This document shows positions 1 through 7,346 of a stretch of DNA of 64,000 nt, in pieces; positions within the stretch are counted from its first letter, which is position 1, and each line of letters starts with the position of its first letter. Source of the DNA: an uncultured Clostridia bacterium. Lineage in GTDB: Bacteria > Bacillota > Clostridia > Christensenellales > Borkfalkiaceae. Under the pieces are notes generated by a model that ran no database searches, had not been told where the DNA came from, and was given only the letters and a program-made list of their open reading frames with translations. The stretch spans positions 1 to 64,000 of the forward strand of contig CANRHB010000007.1 of the NCBI GenBank assembly GCA_947630325.1, given 5' to 3'. Made by a program: the position numbers and the translations under genes.

Positions 1-726
1 CGCGCCCAGCGCGGCATCATCTATATCGACGAGATCGACAAGATCGCGCGCAAGGGGGAGAACGTCTCCATCACGCGCGACGTCTCGGGCGAAGGGGTAC
101 AGCAGGCCCTTTTGAAGATCATCGAGAGCACGGTCGCAAACGTTCCCCCGCAGGGCGGCAGAAAGCACCCCCAGCAGGACTGTATGCGCATCGACACGAC
201 GAATATCCTCTTCATCTGCGGCGGCGCCTTTGTGGGGCTCGACAAGATCGTCAGCGCCCGCAAGGACGACACGGGGCTCGGCTTCGGCAGTAAGGTAAAA
301 CTCGGCGAGAACGAGGTGGACTACACCCTTCTCGACGACGTGAAGCCGCAGGATCTTACCAAGTTCGGGCTCATTCCCGAATTCGTGGGACGCATTCCCA
401 TCGTGGTAAGTTTGCAGGCGCTCGACGAAAACGCCCTTGTCAGCATTCTTACCGAGCCCAAGAACGCCATCATCAAGCAGTATCAAAAACTCGTCGGCTT
501 CGACGGGGTGAAGCTGACGGTGGAGGACGAGGCGGTGCGCGAGATCGCAAATACGGCGATACGGCTCAAAACGGGCGCGCGGGGACTTCGCACCATCATC
601 GAGGGGATCATGACGGACATCATGTTCGACATCCCCACCGAAAAGAACGTGGAAGAGGTCATCATCACCAAGGACTGCGTGGAAAAGGGCGCGCGTCCCA
701 AACTTGTGTATAAAAAGAGCGCGTAA
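1..726 (+). CDS. clpX: ClpX, ATP-dependent Clp protease ATP-binding subunit (3' part)
   Basis: Unfoldase that feeds substrates to ClpP in the cytoplasm. The open frame runs in from the window edge, so the zinc-binding domain and Walker A are missing. Visible are the Walker B region ([13 protein letters not shown], codons 6-18), the pore-loop/sensor region with the GG(R)KHPQQD stretch, the arginine-finger stretch [10 protein letters not shown] and the C-terminal small domain with [11 protein letters not shown]. About 241 codons remain of a family length near 420. A terminator follows 36 bp after the stop, so clpX ends its transcription unit. Identity is secure; only the 5' end is unseen. Confidence 0.95.
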   Translation, partial: RAQRGIIYIDEIDKIARKGENVSITRDVSGEGVQQALLKIIESTVANVPPQGGRKHPQQDCMRIDTTNILFICGGAFVGLDKIVSARKDDTGLGFGSKVKLGENEVDYTLLDDVKPQDLTKFGLIPEFVGRIPIVVSLQALDENALVSILTEPKNAIIKQYQKLVGFDGVKLTVEDEAVREIANTAIRLKTGARGLRTIIEGIMTDIMFDIPTEKNVEEVIITKDCVEKGARPKLVYKKSA

Positions 727-761
727 AACGCCGAAGAAAGCAATTAAGGAATGAAGTGATA

Positions 762-798
762 GAAAAAGGCGATCCCAACGGTTTGCCTTTTTTATTTT
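762..798 (+). terminator. Intrinsic terminator of clpX
   Basis: AAAAAGGC (763-770) pairs with GCCTTTTT (785-792), and the T-rich 3' arm continues as a U tract. It lies just after the clpX stop. Confidence 0.75.
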
Positions 799-836
799 GA
801 GAATTTCCCCCCGCGAAGTGTGGGACACCGAATCTT

Positions 837-981
837 TACCCCCTCCGTGGGATGGGGGGGGGTACGTTCCCTTTCGTGGGTGTTCCACTTTCTTACCCCC
901 TCCGTGGGAGGGGGGTAGGGGGGTGGGGCGACAGCTCCCCTAAAAGGGGCGCCGAGAGAATAAGGAACCCCCCACCATGCG
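837..981. repeat. Family B extragenic repeat, copy 1 (partial)
   Basis: A G/C-run-rich element with CCCCCTCCGTGGGAGGGGG hairpins, then the block CAGCTCCCCTAAAAGGGGCGCC and an ACCCCCCACC tail. The same blocks recur near 16.2, 16.7, 27.5, 30.1, 44.8, 47.5, 51.4 and 53.7 kb, always between genes. It fills most of the 396-bp gap between clpX and the ABC ATPase gene; the rest is the clpX terminator and the ATPase promoter. Confidence 0.75.
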
Positions 982-1064
982 GTTTGCGTTTATTTCTTTA
1001 TATATAGGGAAAAGCATTGTGCAAAATATACAATCTCGCGGGGTATGTTTGTGATAATTGCCTA

Positions 1065-1093
1065 TTGATTTTTTGCGCCGAAAGGTGTAAAAT
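1065..1093 (+). promoter_or_regulatory. SigA-type promoter of the ABC ATPase gene
   Basis: TTGATT (1065-1070), 17-bp spacer, TAAAAT (1088-1093). The expected start near 1100 leaves a leader of about 23 nt containing the GGAGGAA ribosome site. Confidence 0.7.
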
Positions 1094-1122
1094 AGTTACA
1101 GAATTTGATTTTGGAGGAAATT

Positions 1123-2496
1123 ATGTCCGGTCTTTTACTCAAAGGCATCAACAAAGTTTATCCCGGCGGCAACCAGGCAGTGTTCAATTTCTGCCTTGAG
1201 ATCAGGGATAAGGAATTCATGGTATTTGTCGGTCCCTCCGGTTGCGGCAAGTCCACGACGCTCCGTATGATCGCAGGTCTCGAAGAAATTTCTTCGGGCG
1301 AACTTTACATCGACGGCAAACTCGTCAACGACGTCGTGCCCAAGGACAGAGACATCGCAATGGTGTTCCAGAACTATGCTCTCTATCCCCACATGTCCGT
1401 GTACGACAACATGGCGTTCGGCTTGAAGCTGAGAAAGGTCCCCAAGGAAACCATCGACGAAAAGGTGAAAGCGGCGGCCGAGATTCTCGGCATCACCGAA
1501 TACCTCTCCCGTAAACCCAAGGCTTTGTCCGGTGGTCAGCGCCAGCGTGTTGCGCTCGGCCGTACCATCGTCCGTGAACCCAAGGTCTTCCTTCTCGACG
1601 AGCCCCTTTCCAACTTGGATGCAAAACTCCGTGCGCAGATGCGTACCGAGATCAGCAAGCTCCATGCCCGTCTTGCCACCACCTTCATTTACGTCACCCA
1701 CGACCAGATCGAGGCGATGACGATGGGTACCCGTATCGTTGTCATGAAAGACGGTTTCATGCAGCAGGTGGATACCCCTCAGAACCTTTACGACTATCCC
1801 ATCAACCTCTTCGTCGCGGGCTTCATCGGCACCCCTCAGATGAACTTCTTCCGCAACGCCACCCTTACGCAGGAAGGCGGCAAGGTGTATGTCAACTTCA
1901 TCGGCGGGAACAAGATCGCTCTTCCCAAGACGGTCGTTTCCAAGATCAAGAACGTTGACGAATACATCAACACCGGCAAGGAAGTCACCCTCGGCGTCCG
2001 TCCCGAAGATATTCACCAGGACGATCTGTTCATCTCCAACTCGCCCGACACCATCGTCAAGGCGAAGATCGACGTCATCGAAAAACTCGGCGCCGAAATG
2101 CAGATCTACTGCGATCTCGACTACATGACCGACAAAACGACCATCGTCGACAGCACCTCGCAGATGATCGCTAAGATCTCCTCCCGTGCAGTCGTCAATC
2201 TCGGCGAAGTCATCGAACTTGCGTTCGACGCAAAGCACATCCACCTCTTCGACGGTTACACCGAAGCGACGATGCTCGAAAGAGACGAGCATTACGACGT
2301 GATCCCCGAGAATGCGGAAGGCGCGGCGTTCGTTCCTCCCACACCTCAGGAGATGCAGGCGCAGATCGACGCGGCGAGAGTCGTCACCAAGGAAATGAAG
2401 AAGCAGGCCAAGCACGACGCTAAGATGGCGGCTAAGCGTGCGGCGGCGGAAGGCACGGAAGCGCCCTCCGACGAAGATAAGCCCACCGAAGAATAA
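1123..2496 (+). CDS. ugpC: Sugar ABC transporter ATP-binding protein, MsmX/UgpC family
   Basis: Cytoplasmic ATPase of carbohydrate (CUT1-type) importers, 457 aa. Walker A GPSGCGKST, Q-loop MVFQNYALYPHMSV, signature LSGGQRQRVALGR, Walker B VFLLDEPLSNLD and the H-loop VTHDQIEA are all intact; the C-terminal half is the regulatory OB/TOBE region typical of MalK/UgpC. The tail after about residue 400 is a long Lys/Ala/Glu-rich extension, unusual for the family (about 370 aa). ATG 1123 is preferred over an upstream TTG because GGAGGAA sits at 1112-1118. It has its own promoter and terminator and no permease or binding-protein gene beside it, so by analogy with MsmX it probably serves several importers encoded elsewhere. 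Confidence 0.9.
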   Translation: MSGLLLKGINKVYPGGNQAVFNFCLEIRDKEFMVFVGPSGCGKSTTLRMIAGLEEISSGELYIDGKLVNDVVPKDRDIAMVFQNYALYPHMSVYDNMAFGLKLRKVPKETIDEKVKAAAEILGITEYLSRKPKALSGGQRQRVALGRTIVREPKVFLLDEPLSNLDAKLRAQMRTEISKLHARLATTFIYVTHDQIEAMTMGTRIVVMKDGFMQQVDTPQNLYDYPINLFVAGFIGTPQMNFFRNATLTQEGGKVYVNFIGGNKIALPKTVVSKIKNVDEYINTGKEVTLGVRPEDIHQDDLFISNSPDTIVKAKIDVIEKLGAEMQIYCDLDYMTDKTTIVDSTSQMIAKISSRAVVNLGEVIELAFDAKHIHLFDGYTEATMLERDEHYDVIPENAEGAAFVPPTPQEMQAQIDAARVVTKEMKKQAKHDAKMAAKRAAAEGTEAPSDEDKPTEE

Positions 2497-2511
2497 TTTC
2501 CCGAACTTACC

Positions 2512-2543
2512 AAAGAGCGCTCCTTGCGGGGCGCTCTTTCTCT
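2512..2543 (+). terminator. Intrinsic terminator after the ABC ATPase gene
   Basis: Perfect 9-bp stem AAAGAGCGC (2512-2520)/GCGCTCTTT (2531-2539), the T-rich arm running on as TCTCT. Confidence 0.8.
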
Positions 2544-2556
2544 GCCGCGGAAACGG

Positions 2557-2585
2557 TTGACAAACGCCGCGAAAACATGTAAGAT
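2557..2585 (+). promoter_or_regulatory. SigA-type promoter of the metal-permease gene
   Basis: Consensus TTGACA (2557-2562), 17-bp spacer, TAAGAT (2580-2585). Only about 25 nt separate the predicted start from the ATG, so there is no room for a metal riboswitch. Confidence 0.75.
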
Positions 2586-2615
2586 AGAGTTGATTTTTTC
2601 AAAGGAGGAGGGAAT

Positions 2616-3533
2616 ATGGGCGAAGTGTTTCTCGACGGCTTTTTAGACGCCTTAAAATTGCTCCCGTTTCTCTTTCTCCTCTATATCCTCATCGAGCTGT
2701 TGGAGCACCGCACCGCGATGGGACGGCCGGGGAGGGCGATCACGGGCAAGTTTGCTCCCCTCATCGGCGGGGCGGCGGGGCTCGTGCCCATGTGCGGTTT
2801 TTCGGTGATGGCAAGCAAACTCTTCCAAAAGAAGTATCTTACCGTCGGCACCCTCTTTGCCGTGTTCATTGCAACGAGCGACGAGGCGCTCTTGGTCCTC
2901 GCCCTCTCTTCCATGCCCGCGCTCGGGAAACTCTATTCCATTCTCGCCCTCATCGGCGTGAAGTTCGCGCTTGCGGTGGGGGTGGGGTATCTTGTCGACC
3001 TTCTCTTCAAAAAGAGGAGCGCGCCCCTTCCCGCATACGAAGAGCGCGAACACCTGCACGAACATGACCATGAGCACGACGGACACGAGGTGGACGAGCT
3101 CTCCGTGTGCGAACACAAGCACGAGAGCAAGTGGACGCTCTATCTCTTCTCTCCTCTTCTGCACGCGCTCGAGGTGGCGGGGGTCGTGTTTGCGTTCAAC
3201 GTGGCGTTCGGGCTTCTGTTCTATCTCATCGGGCAGGAGAAGGTCATCGATTTTTTGCAGGGAGCGGGATATTGGTACCAGCCGTTGTTTGCGGCGATCG
3301 TGGGACTGATTCCCAACTGCGCGTCGAGCGTGGTGCTTGCCGAGACCTATGCGATCGGCGGCATCGGCTTTTCGGCCCTCCTCGGCGGGCTCGTCACCAA
3401 CGCGGGGTTCGGCGTCTTTGTCCTCTTCCGCGAGGGGAGGGAATGGAGGCGCAACCTGCTCATTCTGCTTTGTATGTTTTTGCTCGGCATACTCATCGGG
3501 TATGCCGCAAGCGCGATCGAAATCTTGATATAA
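2616..3533 (+). CDS. Putative heavy-metal exporter/permease (ArsP_2-like), His-rich loop
   Basis: A 305-aa polytopic membrane protein with about eight hydrophobic segments, in two halves. Each half has a Pro-Cys-Gly/Asn turn (GLVPMCGFSV near residue 55 and GLIPNCASSV near 233), as in two-repeat permeases of the ArsP_2/putative manganese transporter family. Between the halves is a cytoplasmic loop (about 140-170) rich in His, Glu and Asp (EHLHEHDHEHDGHE), a likely metal-binding loop. AAAGGAGGA precedes ATG 2616. The ion and direction of transport cannot be read from the sequence; export of a divalent metal is the best guess. Confidence 0.65.
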   Translation: MGEVFLDGFLDALKLLPFLFLLYILIELLEHRTAMGRPGRAITGKFAPLIGGAAGLVPMCGFSVMASKLFQKKYLTVGTLFAVFIATSDEALLVLALSSMPALGKLYSILALIGVKFALAVGVGYLVDLLFKKRSAPLPAYEEREHLHEHDHEHDGHEVDELSVCEHKHESKWTLYLFSPLLHALEVAGVVFAFNVAFGLLFYLIGQEKVIDFLQGAGYWYQPLFAAIVGLIPNCASSVVLAETYAIGGIGFSALLGGLVTNAGFGVFVLFREGREWRRNLLILLCMFLLGILIGYAASAIEILI

Positions 3534-3555
3534 TTGCATTTATGGGAGGTCGGAC

Positions 3556-4626
3556 ATGTGTCTTGCCGAAAATTCCCTACCGAAGAAAAACGAAGAGGAG
3601 CACGAAGGAATTGTGTTTTGCGCGTTTGAGGAGGGGGTTCGGCAGGCGCTCGGGCGTTCGGCGGGAAAAGTTCTCTTGCTCTCGGACGACGGTTCGCTCT
3701 CCCCGTTTGCGACCTCTCCCCGCACCATCTCCATGATCTTCGACGGAGACGCCCTGCCCCTCTTTGCGATGCCCGACGGCGTGTCCCGCGTCATTGCCTC
3801 GGGGGGAAGCGAGACCCTTCTTGCGGCGCGCTATTTTGCGGACGTAAGGCAAATTCCCTGCACGCTCCTGCCCATAGACGCCGATCTTTGCGGCGTGTTC
3901 GAGCGGAGCGGGGAGATCGTCGTCGGCGGCAGGAAGGTGCATTCGCCGCTTGCGGAGGGGGAGGCGGCGTGCGACGTGGAGCGGCTCTCTCCCACCCTTG
4001 CGCAGGGGGTTGCGCGCCTTCTTCTGACCCGTCTTGCGGCTTGCGAGGCGGAAGCGCTTACGGCGTTCGGCATTCCCCGCCGCGGCATCAAGGCCGAACT
4101 TCCCCAAACGGCGGAGGAGATCGTGCTCGAAAATGCGCGGGTCCGCCGCGCCGAACAGACGGCTTACGGCGGCGAGGGCGCAGTACTTGCCGGAATGCTC
4201 AAGGAGGAAGCCTGCCCCGCGTGGAGCGCCTATCTCCTTCTTACGGCTCTGTATGCGGCGTTTTTCGAAAAGGGCAAGCCGCGGCGTTACGGCATTCCCA
4301 ATTACCGTGCGCGGGCGGAGCGGGCGGGGGTGGAGTACGCCTCCCTCTCCATTCCCTCGCGGGAAGAATACGCGGCGCGCGCCCTGATCTTGGAGAGGGT
4401 CCGCGCCCGCTTTGTGCACGAATTCTCATACCATATCGCAAAAAGAGAGGAATTTCACGCCCTCGTCTCCCGTTGGAGCGGAACGCCGCTCCCCGAAAAC
4501 GGGGGAGACAGGGAGTTCCTTTCGCTCTTGCCCGAGCGTGCGGGGAGGGGGCTTACCTCCGTCATCCGCGATTTCGGGCTCATGGACTTTTATGATGACA
4601 AAGGAAGAACTGCTCGGCAAAATTGA
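3556..4626 (+). CDS. Divergent dehydroquinate synthase/glycerol-1-phosphate dehydrogenase-fold protein
   Basis: 356 aa. The segment VIASGGSETLLAARYFAD followed by IPCTLLPIDAD resembles the nucleotide-binding GGG-(x)n-D-x-x-K-Y-x-A and PT-x-x-S-x-D region of the iron-containing alcohol dehydrogenase/glycerol-1-phosphate dehydrogenase superfamily, but the canonical GGG(S/T) and downstream His metal ligands are weak or shifted. GGGAGGT lies 6 nt before ATG 3556. It overlaps the next gene, a NagD-like phosphatase, by 35 bp, so the two are probably co-expressed; a polyol-phosphate or lipid-precursor role would fit but is inference. It could also be a catalytically inactive relative. Confidence 0.45.
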   Translation: MCLAENSLPKKNEEEHEGIVFCAFEEGVRQALGRSAGKVLLLSDDGSLSPFATSPRTISMIFDGDALPLFAMPDGVSRVIASGGSETLLAARYFADVRQIPCTLLPIDADLCGVFERSGEIVVGGRKVHSPLAEGEAACDVERLSPTLAQGVARLLLTRLAACEAEALTAFGIPRRGIKAELPQTAEEIVLENARVRRAEQTAYGGEGAVLAGMLKEEACPAWSAYLLLTALYAAFFEKGKPRRYGIPNYRARAERAGVEYASLSIPSREEYAARALILERVRARFVHEFSYHIAKREEFHALVSRWSGTPLPENGGDREFLSLLPERAGRGLTSVIRDFGLMDFYDDKGRTARQN

Positions 4627-5377
4627 CGTCGTCCTGCTCGATCTCGACGGCACCGTCTATCTCGACGAAACGCCCATCGGCAACGCGGCGCGCACCTTGG
4701 AGAGGCTGCGGGAAGGGGGAAAACAACTCATTTTCCTTACGAACAACTCCTCCAAAACGGAGGAGGAATACCGCAAAAAACTCAACCGTATCGGACTTTG
4801 GGGGAGGGGCGACCTCGTTTATACCTCGGGCATGGCGACGGCCGCTTACCTCAAAAAGCATCATGCGGGGGAGAAGGTGTACCTCGTCGGCACGCAGGCG
4901 GTGCGGGCGGAGTTTGCGGGGGCGGGCGTCTTGCTCGACGAAGAGGACCCCGATCTGTGCGTGCTTTGTTACGACGTCGAACTTACCTTTGAAAAGATCA
5001 AGCGGCTCAATTTCTTTTTGAAGGCGGGGAAGCCCTTCATCGCCACCCACCCCGACGACGTCTGCCCCACAAAGGACGTTCCCATGCCCGACGTGGGGTC
5101 CTTCCTCGCGCTCTTCAAGCGTTCCTCGGGAAGAGACCCCGACCTCATCATCGGCAAGCCGTTTACGCCCATGGGGGAGGAACTCTCCGCGCTGACGGGG
5201 GTGCCGCGGGAGAGGATGTGCATGATCGGCGACAGAATGCACACCGACATCCGCTTTGCCGCCGCAAACGACATGAAGAGCGTTTTGGTGCTCTCGGGCG
5301 AGACGACGCGGGAGACGATGAAAAATTTCCCCGATAAGCCCGACCTTGTTCTCGAAACCGTCAACGATATTTTGTAA
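4592..5377 (+). CDS. HAD-IIA family phosphatase (NagD/p-nitrophenylphosphatase-like)
   Basis: Cytoplasmic phosphatase of about 261 aa, close to the family norm. Motif I DLDGTVYLDE holds the nucleophile and acid/base aspartates, motif II is LTNNSSKT, and the C-terminal motif is IGKPFTPM...MIGDRMHTDI. The C2 cap lies between motifs II and III, as in NagD. The start is ATG 4592 or 4595, both inside the preceding gene, with only a poor ribosome site, which suggests translational coupling. The substrate is unknown; a sugar phosphate or glycerol phosphate is typical. Confidence 0.85.
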   Translation: MMTKEELLGKIDVVLLDLDGTVYLDETPIGNAARTLERLREGGKQLIFLTNNSSKTEEEYRKKLNRIGLWGRGDLVYTSGMATAAYLKKHHAGEKVYLVGTQAVRAEFAGAGVLLDEEDPDLCVLCYDVELTFEKIKRLNFFLKAGKPFIATHPDDVCPTKDVPMPDVGSFLALFKRSSGRDPDLIIGKPFTPMGEELSALTGVPRERMCMIGDRMHTDIRFAAANDMKSVLVLSGETTRETMKNFPDKPDLVLETVNDIL

Positions 5378-5381
5378 TATT

Positions 5382-5411
5382 GTTTGAAACCGCATATGCG
5401 GGTGGTATAAT
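5382..5411 (+). promoter_or_regulatory. Promoter of the partner-switching operon (SigA-type with overlapping SigB-like motif)
   Basis: SigA reading: TTGAAA (5384-5389), 16-bp spacer, TATAAT (5406-5411). Overlapping it is GTTTGA (5382-5387), which with GGGTGG (5400-5405, spacer 12) or TGGTAT (5403-5408, spacer 15) resembles the SigB pattern GTTTAA-N12-15-GGGTAT. Self-activation by the operon's own sigma factor is therefore possible but unproven. Confidence 0.6.
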
Positions 5412-5445
5412 ATATACGATCGCACCTATCTTTCGGGAGGAAAAC

Positions 5446-5751
5446 ATGCAAGAAGTTACCATTCTCAACATCGCGCCCGCGCTTACCGTGGCGCTCAGCG
5501 GCGAGATAGATTCCAAGAATGCCGAGGAGTTTTATTCCCTCGTGCTCTCGTCTTACGAAGCGGACAAGCGGGACGTCGTGTTCGATTGCGAGGCGCTGAC
5601 CTTTATCGATTCGACGACACTCGGCACGTTCGTGAAATTTTTGAAGCACGTCCGCGGAGACGGGCACGGCATGAAGCTCATAAAGCTGCAGCCCCGCCTC
5701 AAAAAGTTGTTCGTCATCTGCGCGCTCGATACGATCATGGAGATAGAATGA
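5446..5751 (+). CDS. Anti-sigma factor antagonist (STAS domain, RsbV-like)
   Basis: 101-aa STAS protein filling the RsbV/SpoIIAA role: unphosphorylated it would bind the RsbW-type kinase and free the sigma factor. The motif FIDSTTLG places Ser56 exactly where RsbV carries its phosphorylated Ser56 (DST-x-LG), although the following Gly is Thr here. GGGAGG precedes ATG 5446. Its stop overlaps the next start (ATGA at 5748). It is closer to RsbV than to SpoIIAA in the motif and in the kind of sigma factor encoded downstream. Confidence 0.85.
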   Translation: MQEVTILNIAPALTVALSGEIDSKNAEEFYSLVLSSYEADKRDVVFDCEALTFIDSTTLGTFVKFLKHVRGDGHGMKLIKLQPRLKKLFVICALDTIMEIE

Positions 5752-6107
5752 TGTTATTCGGAATGGAATTTTCTCTTGAAAAGGAGATCATGACGACGGT
5801 CCGCTTGGCGGTCGGCGGGCTCTGTTCGGTGGCGGGGTTCGGCATCGACGCCTCCGAAGATTGCAAAGTTTGCGTCACGGAGAGCCTTCTTCTGCTCCTC
5901 CATGCGGGGTGTTCGCGCGCCAAAATTTCGGTGTTCCGCGAGGAAGGGTTGAAGTTCGAACTGACGGGGGAGGGCGGCGTGCCCTCCGATGAGAGGACGA
6001 CCGAGGAGGAGATCTCCGTCGCCCTCCTCAATGCGCTTGTCGACGATTTTTCGCTCGAGCGCACGCAAAACGGCGCCCGCATCGCATTCGGGTTTCAAGG
6101 GTTGTAA
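5748..6107 (+). CDS. Degenerate RsbW-like anti-sigma factor (GHKL fold, ATP site lost)
   Basis: 119 aa. The N-terminal half lines up with RsbW (VRLAVGGLCSVAGFGID, then EDCKVCVTESLL), but the N-box E-x3-N-x3-H reads ESLLLLLHAG, with the Mg/ATP asparagine replaced by Leu, and no DxGxG or GxGL box follows; the equivalent C-terminal stretch reads EISVALLNALVDDF. It probably keeps the fold but not kinase activity. Start ATG 5748 overlaps the STAS stop, with ATG 5751 as the alternative. The stop overlaps the sigma factor start (TAATG), so expression is coupled. It may be a decoy or a structural partner of the sigma factor or antagonist. Confidence 0.7.
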   Translation: MMLFGMEFSLEKEIMTTVRLAVGGLCSVAGFGIDASEDCKVCVTESLLLLLHAGCSRAKISVFREEGLKFELTGEGGVPSDERTTEEEISVALLNALVDDFSLERTQNGARIAFGFQGL

Positions 6108-6832
6108 TGGACGAAAGGCAACTGTTTGCAAGCTATCGCGCAAGCGGCGACGTCGCCATCCGCAACGAGATCGTGGAAAAGTATCTTCCCGTCGCGGAGA
6201 TGATCGCCAAAAAGTTTGTGGGGCGGGGGGTGGAACTCGACGACCTCTGCCAGATCGCTTCGCTTGCGCTCATCAAGGGAGTGGACCGCTTCGACGAGAC
6301 GAAAGGGGTCAAATTTTCCACGTTCATCACGCCCACCATCGCGGGGGAGATCAAGAACTACTTCCGCGACCACTCCCGTCTCATCCATCTGCCGCGGCGG
6401 GTGTCCGAACTTCGCCGCAACGTGCGCGAAAAGGCGGACGAAATTTTCTCCCAAACGGGTAAAAATCCCTCCCCCCGCGAGATCGCGGAGGAGTTGGGCG
6501 TCTCCGAAGAAGAGGTGGTTTCGGCAATGGAGTCGGGGAGCGTCGTCTCCCTCGACCGCCCCGCGGAGGGGGAGGACGGCACGAGTTATTACGACGTCAT
6601 CGCATCCCCAGAGGACGCATTCGAACACTTGGAGCGAAGGGACGAAGTGCACTCCGCGCTTTCGGGACTTACCGAGGAGGAGCGGAGGATCGTCTCCTTC
6701 CGTTTCGGGCAGGAACTTTCGCAGGCGGAGACGGCAAAACGCTTGAATGTGTCGCAGATGTATGTCTCGCGTATGGAACATAAAATTTTGGAAAAACTGA
6801 GAGAGAACCTCAAAAAGAGCGCAGTGGACTGA
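6107..6832 (+). CDS. RNA polymerase sigma factor, SigB/SigF/SigG family (SigB-like)
   Basis: 241 aa with region 2 (LDDLCQIASLALIKGVDRFD, then KFSTFITPTIAGEIKNYFRD), region 3 and a region 4 helix-turn-helix (SQAETAKRLNVSQMYVSRME). The stretch SRLIHLPRRVSEL after region 2.4 is closer to the general-stress SigB type (VHVPRRIKEL) than to forespore SigF. It sits between two RsbW-like genes with start/stop overlaps at both ends, the expected context of a partner-switch-controlled sigma factor. No PP2C phosphatase gene (RsbP/U/X) is in the operon, so the signal input must be encoded elsewhere. A sporulation role is the alternative. Confidence 0.85.
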   Translation: MDERQLFASYRASGDVAIRNEIVEKYLPVAEMIAKKFVGRGVELDDLCQIASLALIKGVDRFDETKGVKFSTFITPTIAGEIKNYFRDHSRLIHLPRRVSELRRNVREKADEIFSQTGKNPSPREIAEELGVSEEEVVSAMESGSVVSLDRPAEGEDGTSYYDVIASPEDAFEHLERRDEVHSALSGLTEEERRIVSFRFGQELSQAETAKRLNVSQMYVSRMEHKILEKLRENLKKSAVD

Positions 6833-7185
6833 TGTACTTCGAGATCGATGACTACAACGCGCTGAAATCGGCGCTTCAACAAATGTGCCATGCCTTTGAA
6901 AAGGAGCTCTCCGAGGAGACGGTGTTCAACAGCAGGCTGGTGGCGACCGAACTTCTCTCCAACGTGCTCCAACACGGCGGTGGGCGGGCGAAGTTCCGCG
7001 TCGAGCGCGCGGGGGGCGAGATCCGCATCAGCGTGCAGTGCGAAAACGCCTACCGTCCCCCCGAAAAGAGCGTGAATGCCGATCTCTTATCGGAGCGGGG
7101 CAGAGGGCTCTTTATCGTGGACGCCTACTGCGAACGCCGCACGTATAGCGAGAAAGACGGCATCACCGTCTTTTTGAAGGAATGA
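6832..7185 (+). CDS. RsbW-like anti-sigma factor/serine kinase (HATPase_c_2)
   Basis: 117 aa. The N-box ATELLSNVLQHGGG keeps E-x3-N-x3-H and the G2 box ERGRGLFIVD keeps Gly-Arg-Gly-Leu, so ATP binding is likely; the G1 aspartate box is not obvious (VQCENAYRPP). It starts inside the sigma factor stop (TGATG). As the only member with a plausible nucleotide site it is the best candidate for the kinase that phosphorylates the STAS protein and holds the sigma factor. Its place after the sigma gene differs from the usual rsbV-rsbW-sigB order. Confidence 0.75.
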   Translation: MYFEIDDYNALKSALQQMCHAFEKELSEETVFNSRLVATELLSNVLQHGGGRAKFRVERAGGEIRISVQCENAYRPPEKSVNADLLSERGRGLFIVDAYCERRTYSEKDGITVFLKE

Positions 7186-7206
7186 CCGCCTTTCTCGGCG
7201 GCTTTT
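7186..7206 (+). terminator. Terminator of the sigma operon
   Basis: CCGCC (7186-7190)/GGCGG (7197-7201) with a 6-nt loop, then CTTTTC. It begins directly after the stop codon. Confidence 0.6.
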
Positions 7207-7346
7207 CTTGAGAAAATGTGAAGTGATCGGTTTGGCGGTCGGCCAAGCCGTTTTGCATATTTGAAGAAAATTCAAAAAATTTCCATAAAATTTCACGAAA
7301 AATACAAAGAGAAATGTTAAACTATCCTCACAAAACGGAGAAACTC

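Noticed and set aside
1135-2415. 426-codon open frame antisense to the ABC ATPase gene
   Set aside because: Complete overlap with a gene showing all ABC motifs; the antisense product has only biased composition.
2563-2615. Metal (yybP-ykoY/NiCo-type) riboswitch before the permease gene
   Set aside because: Promoter and start codon are only about 30 nt apart.
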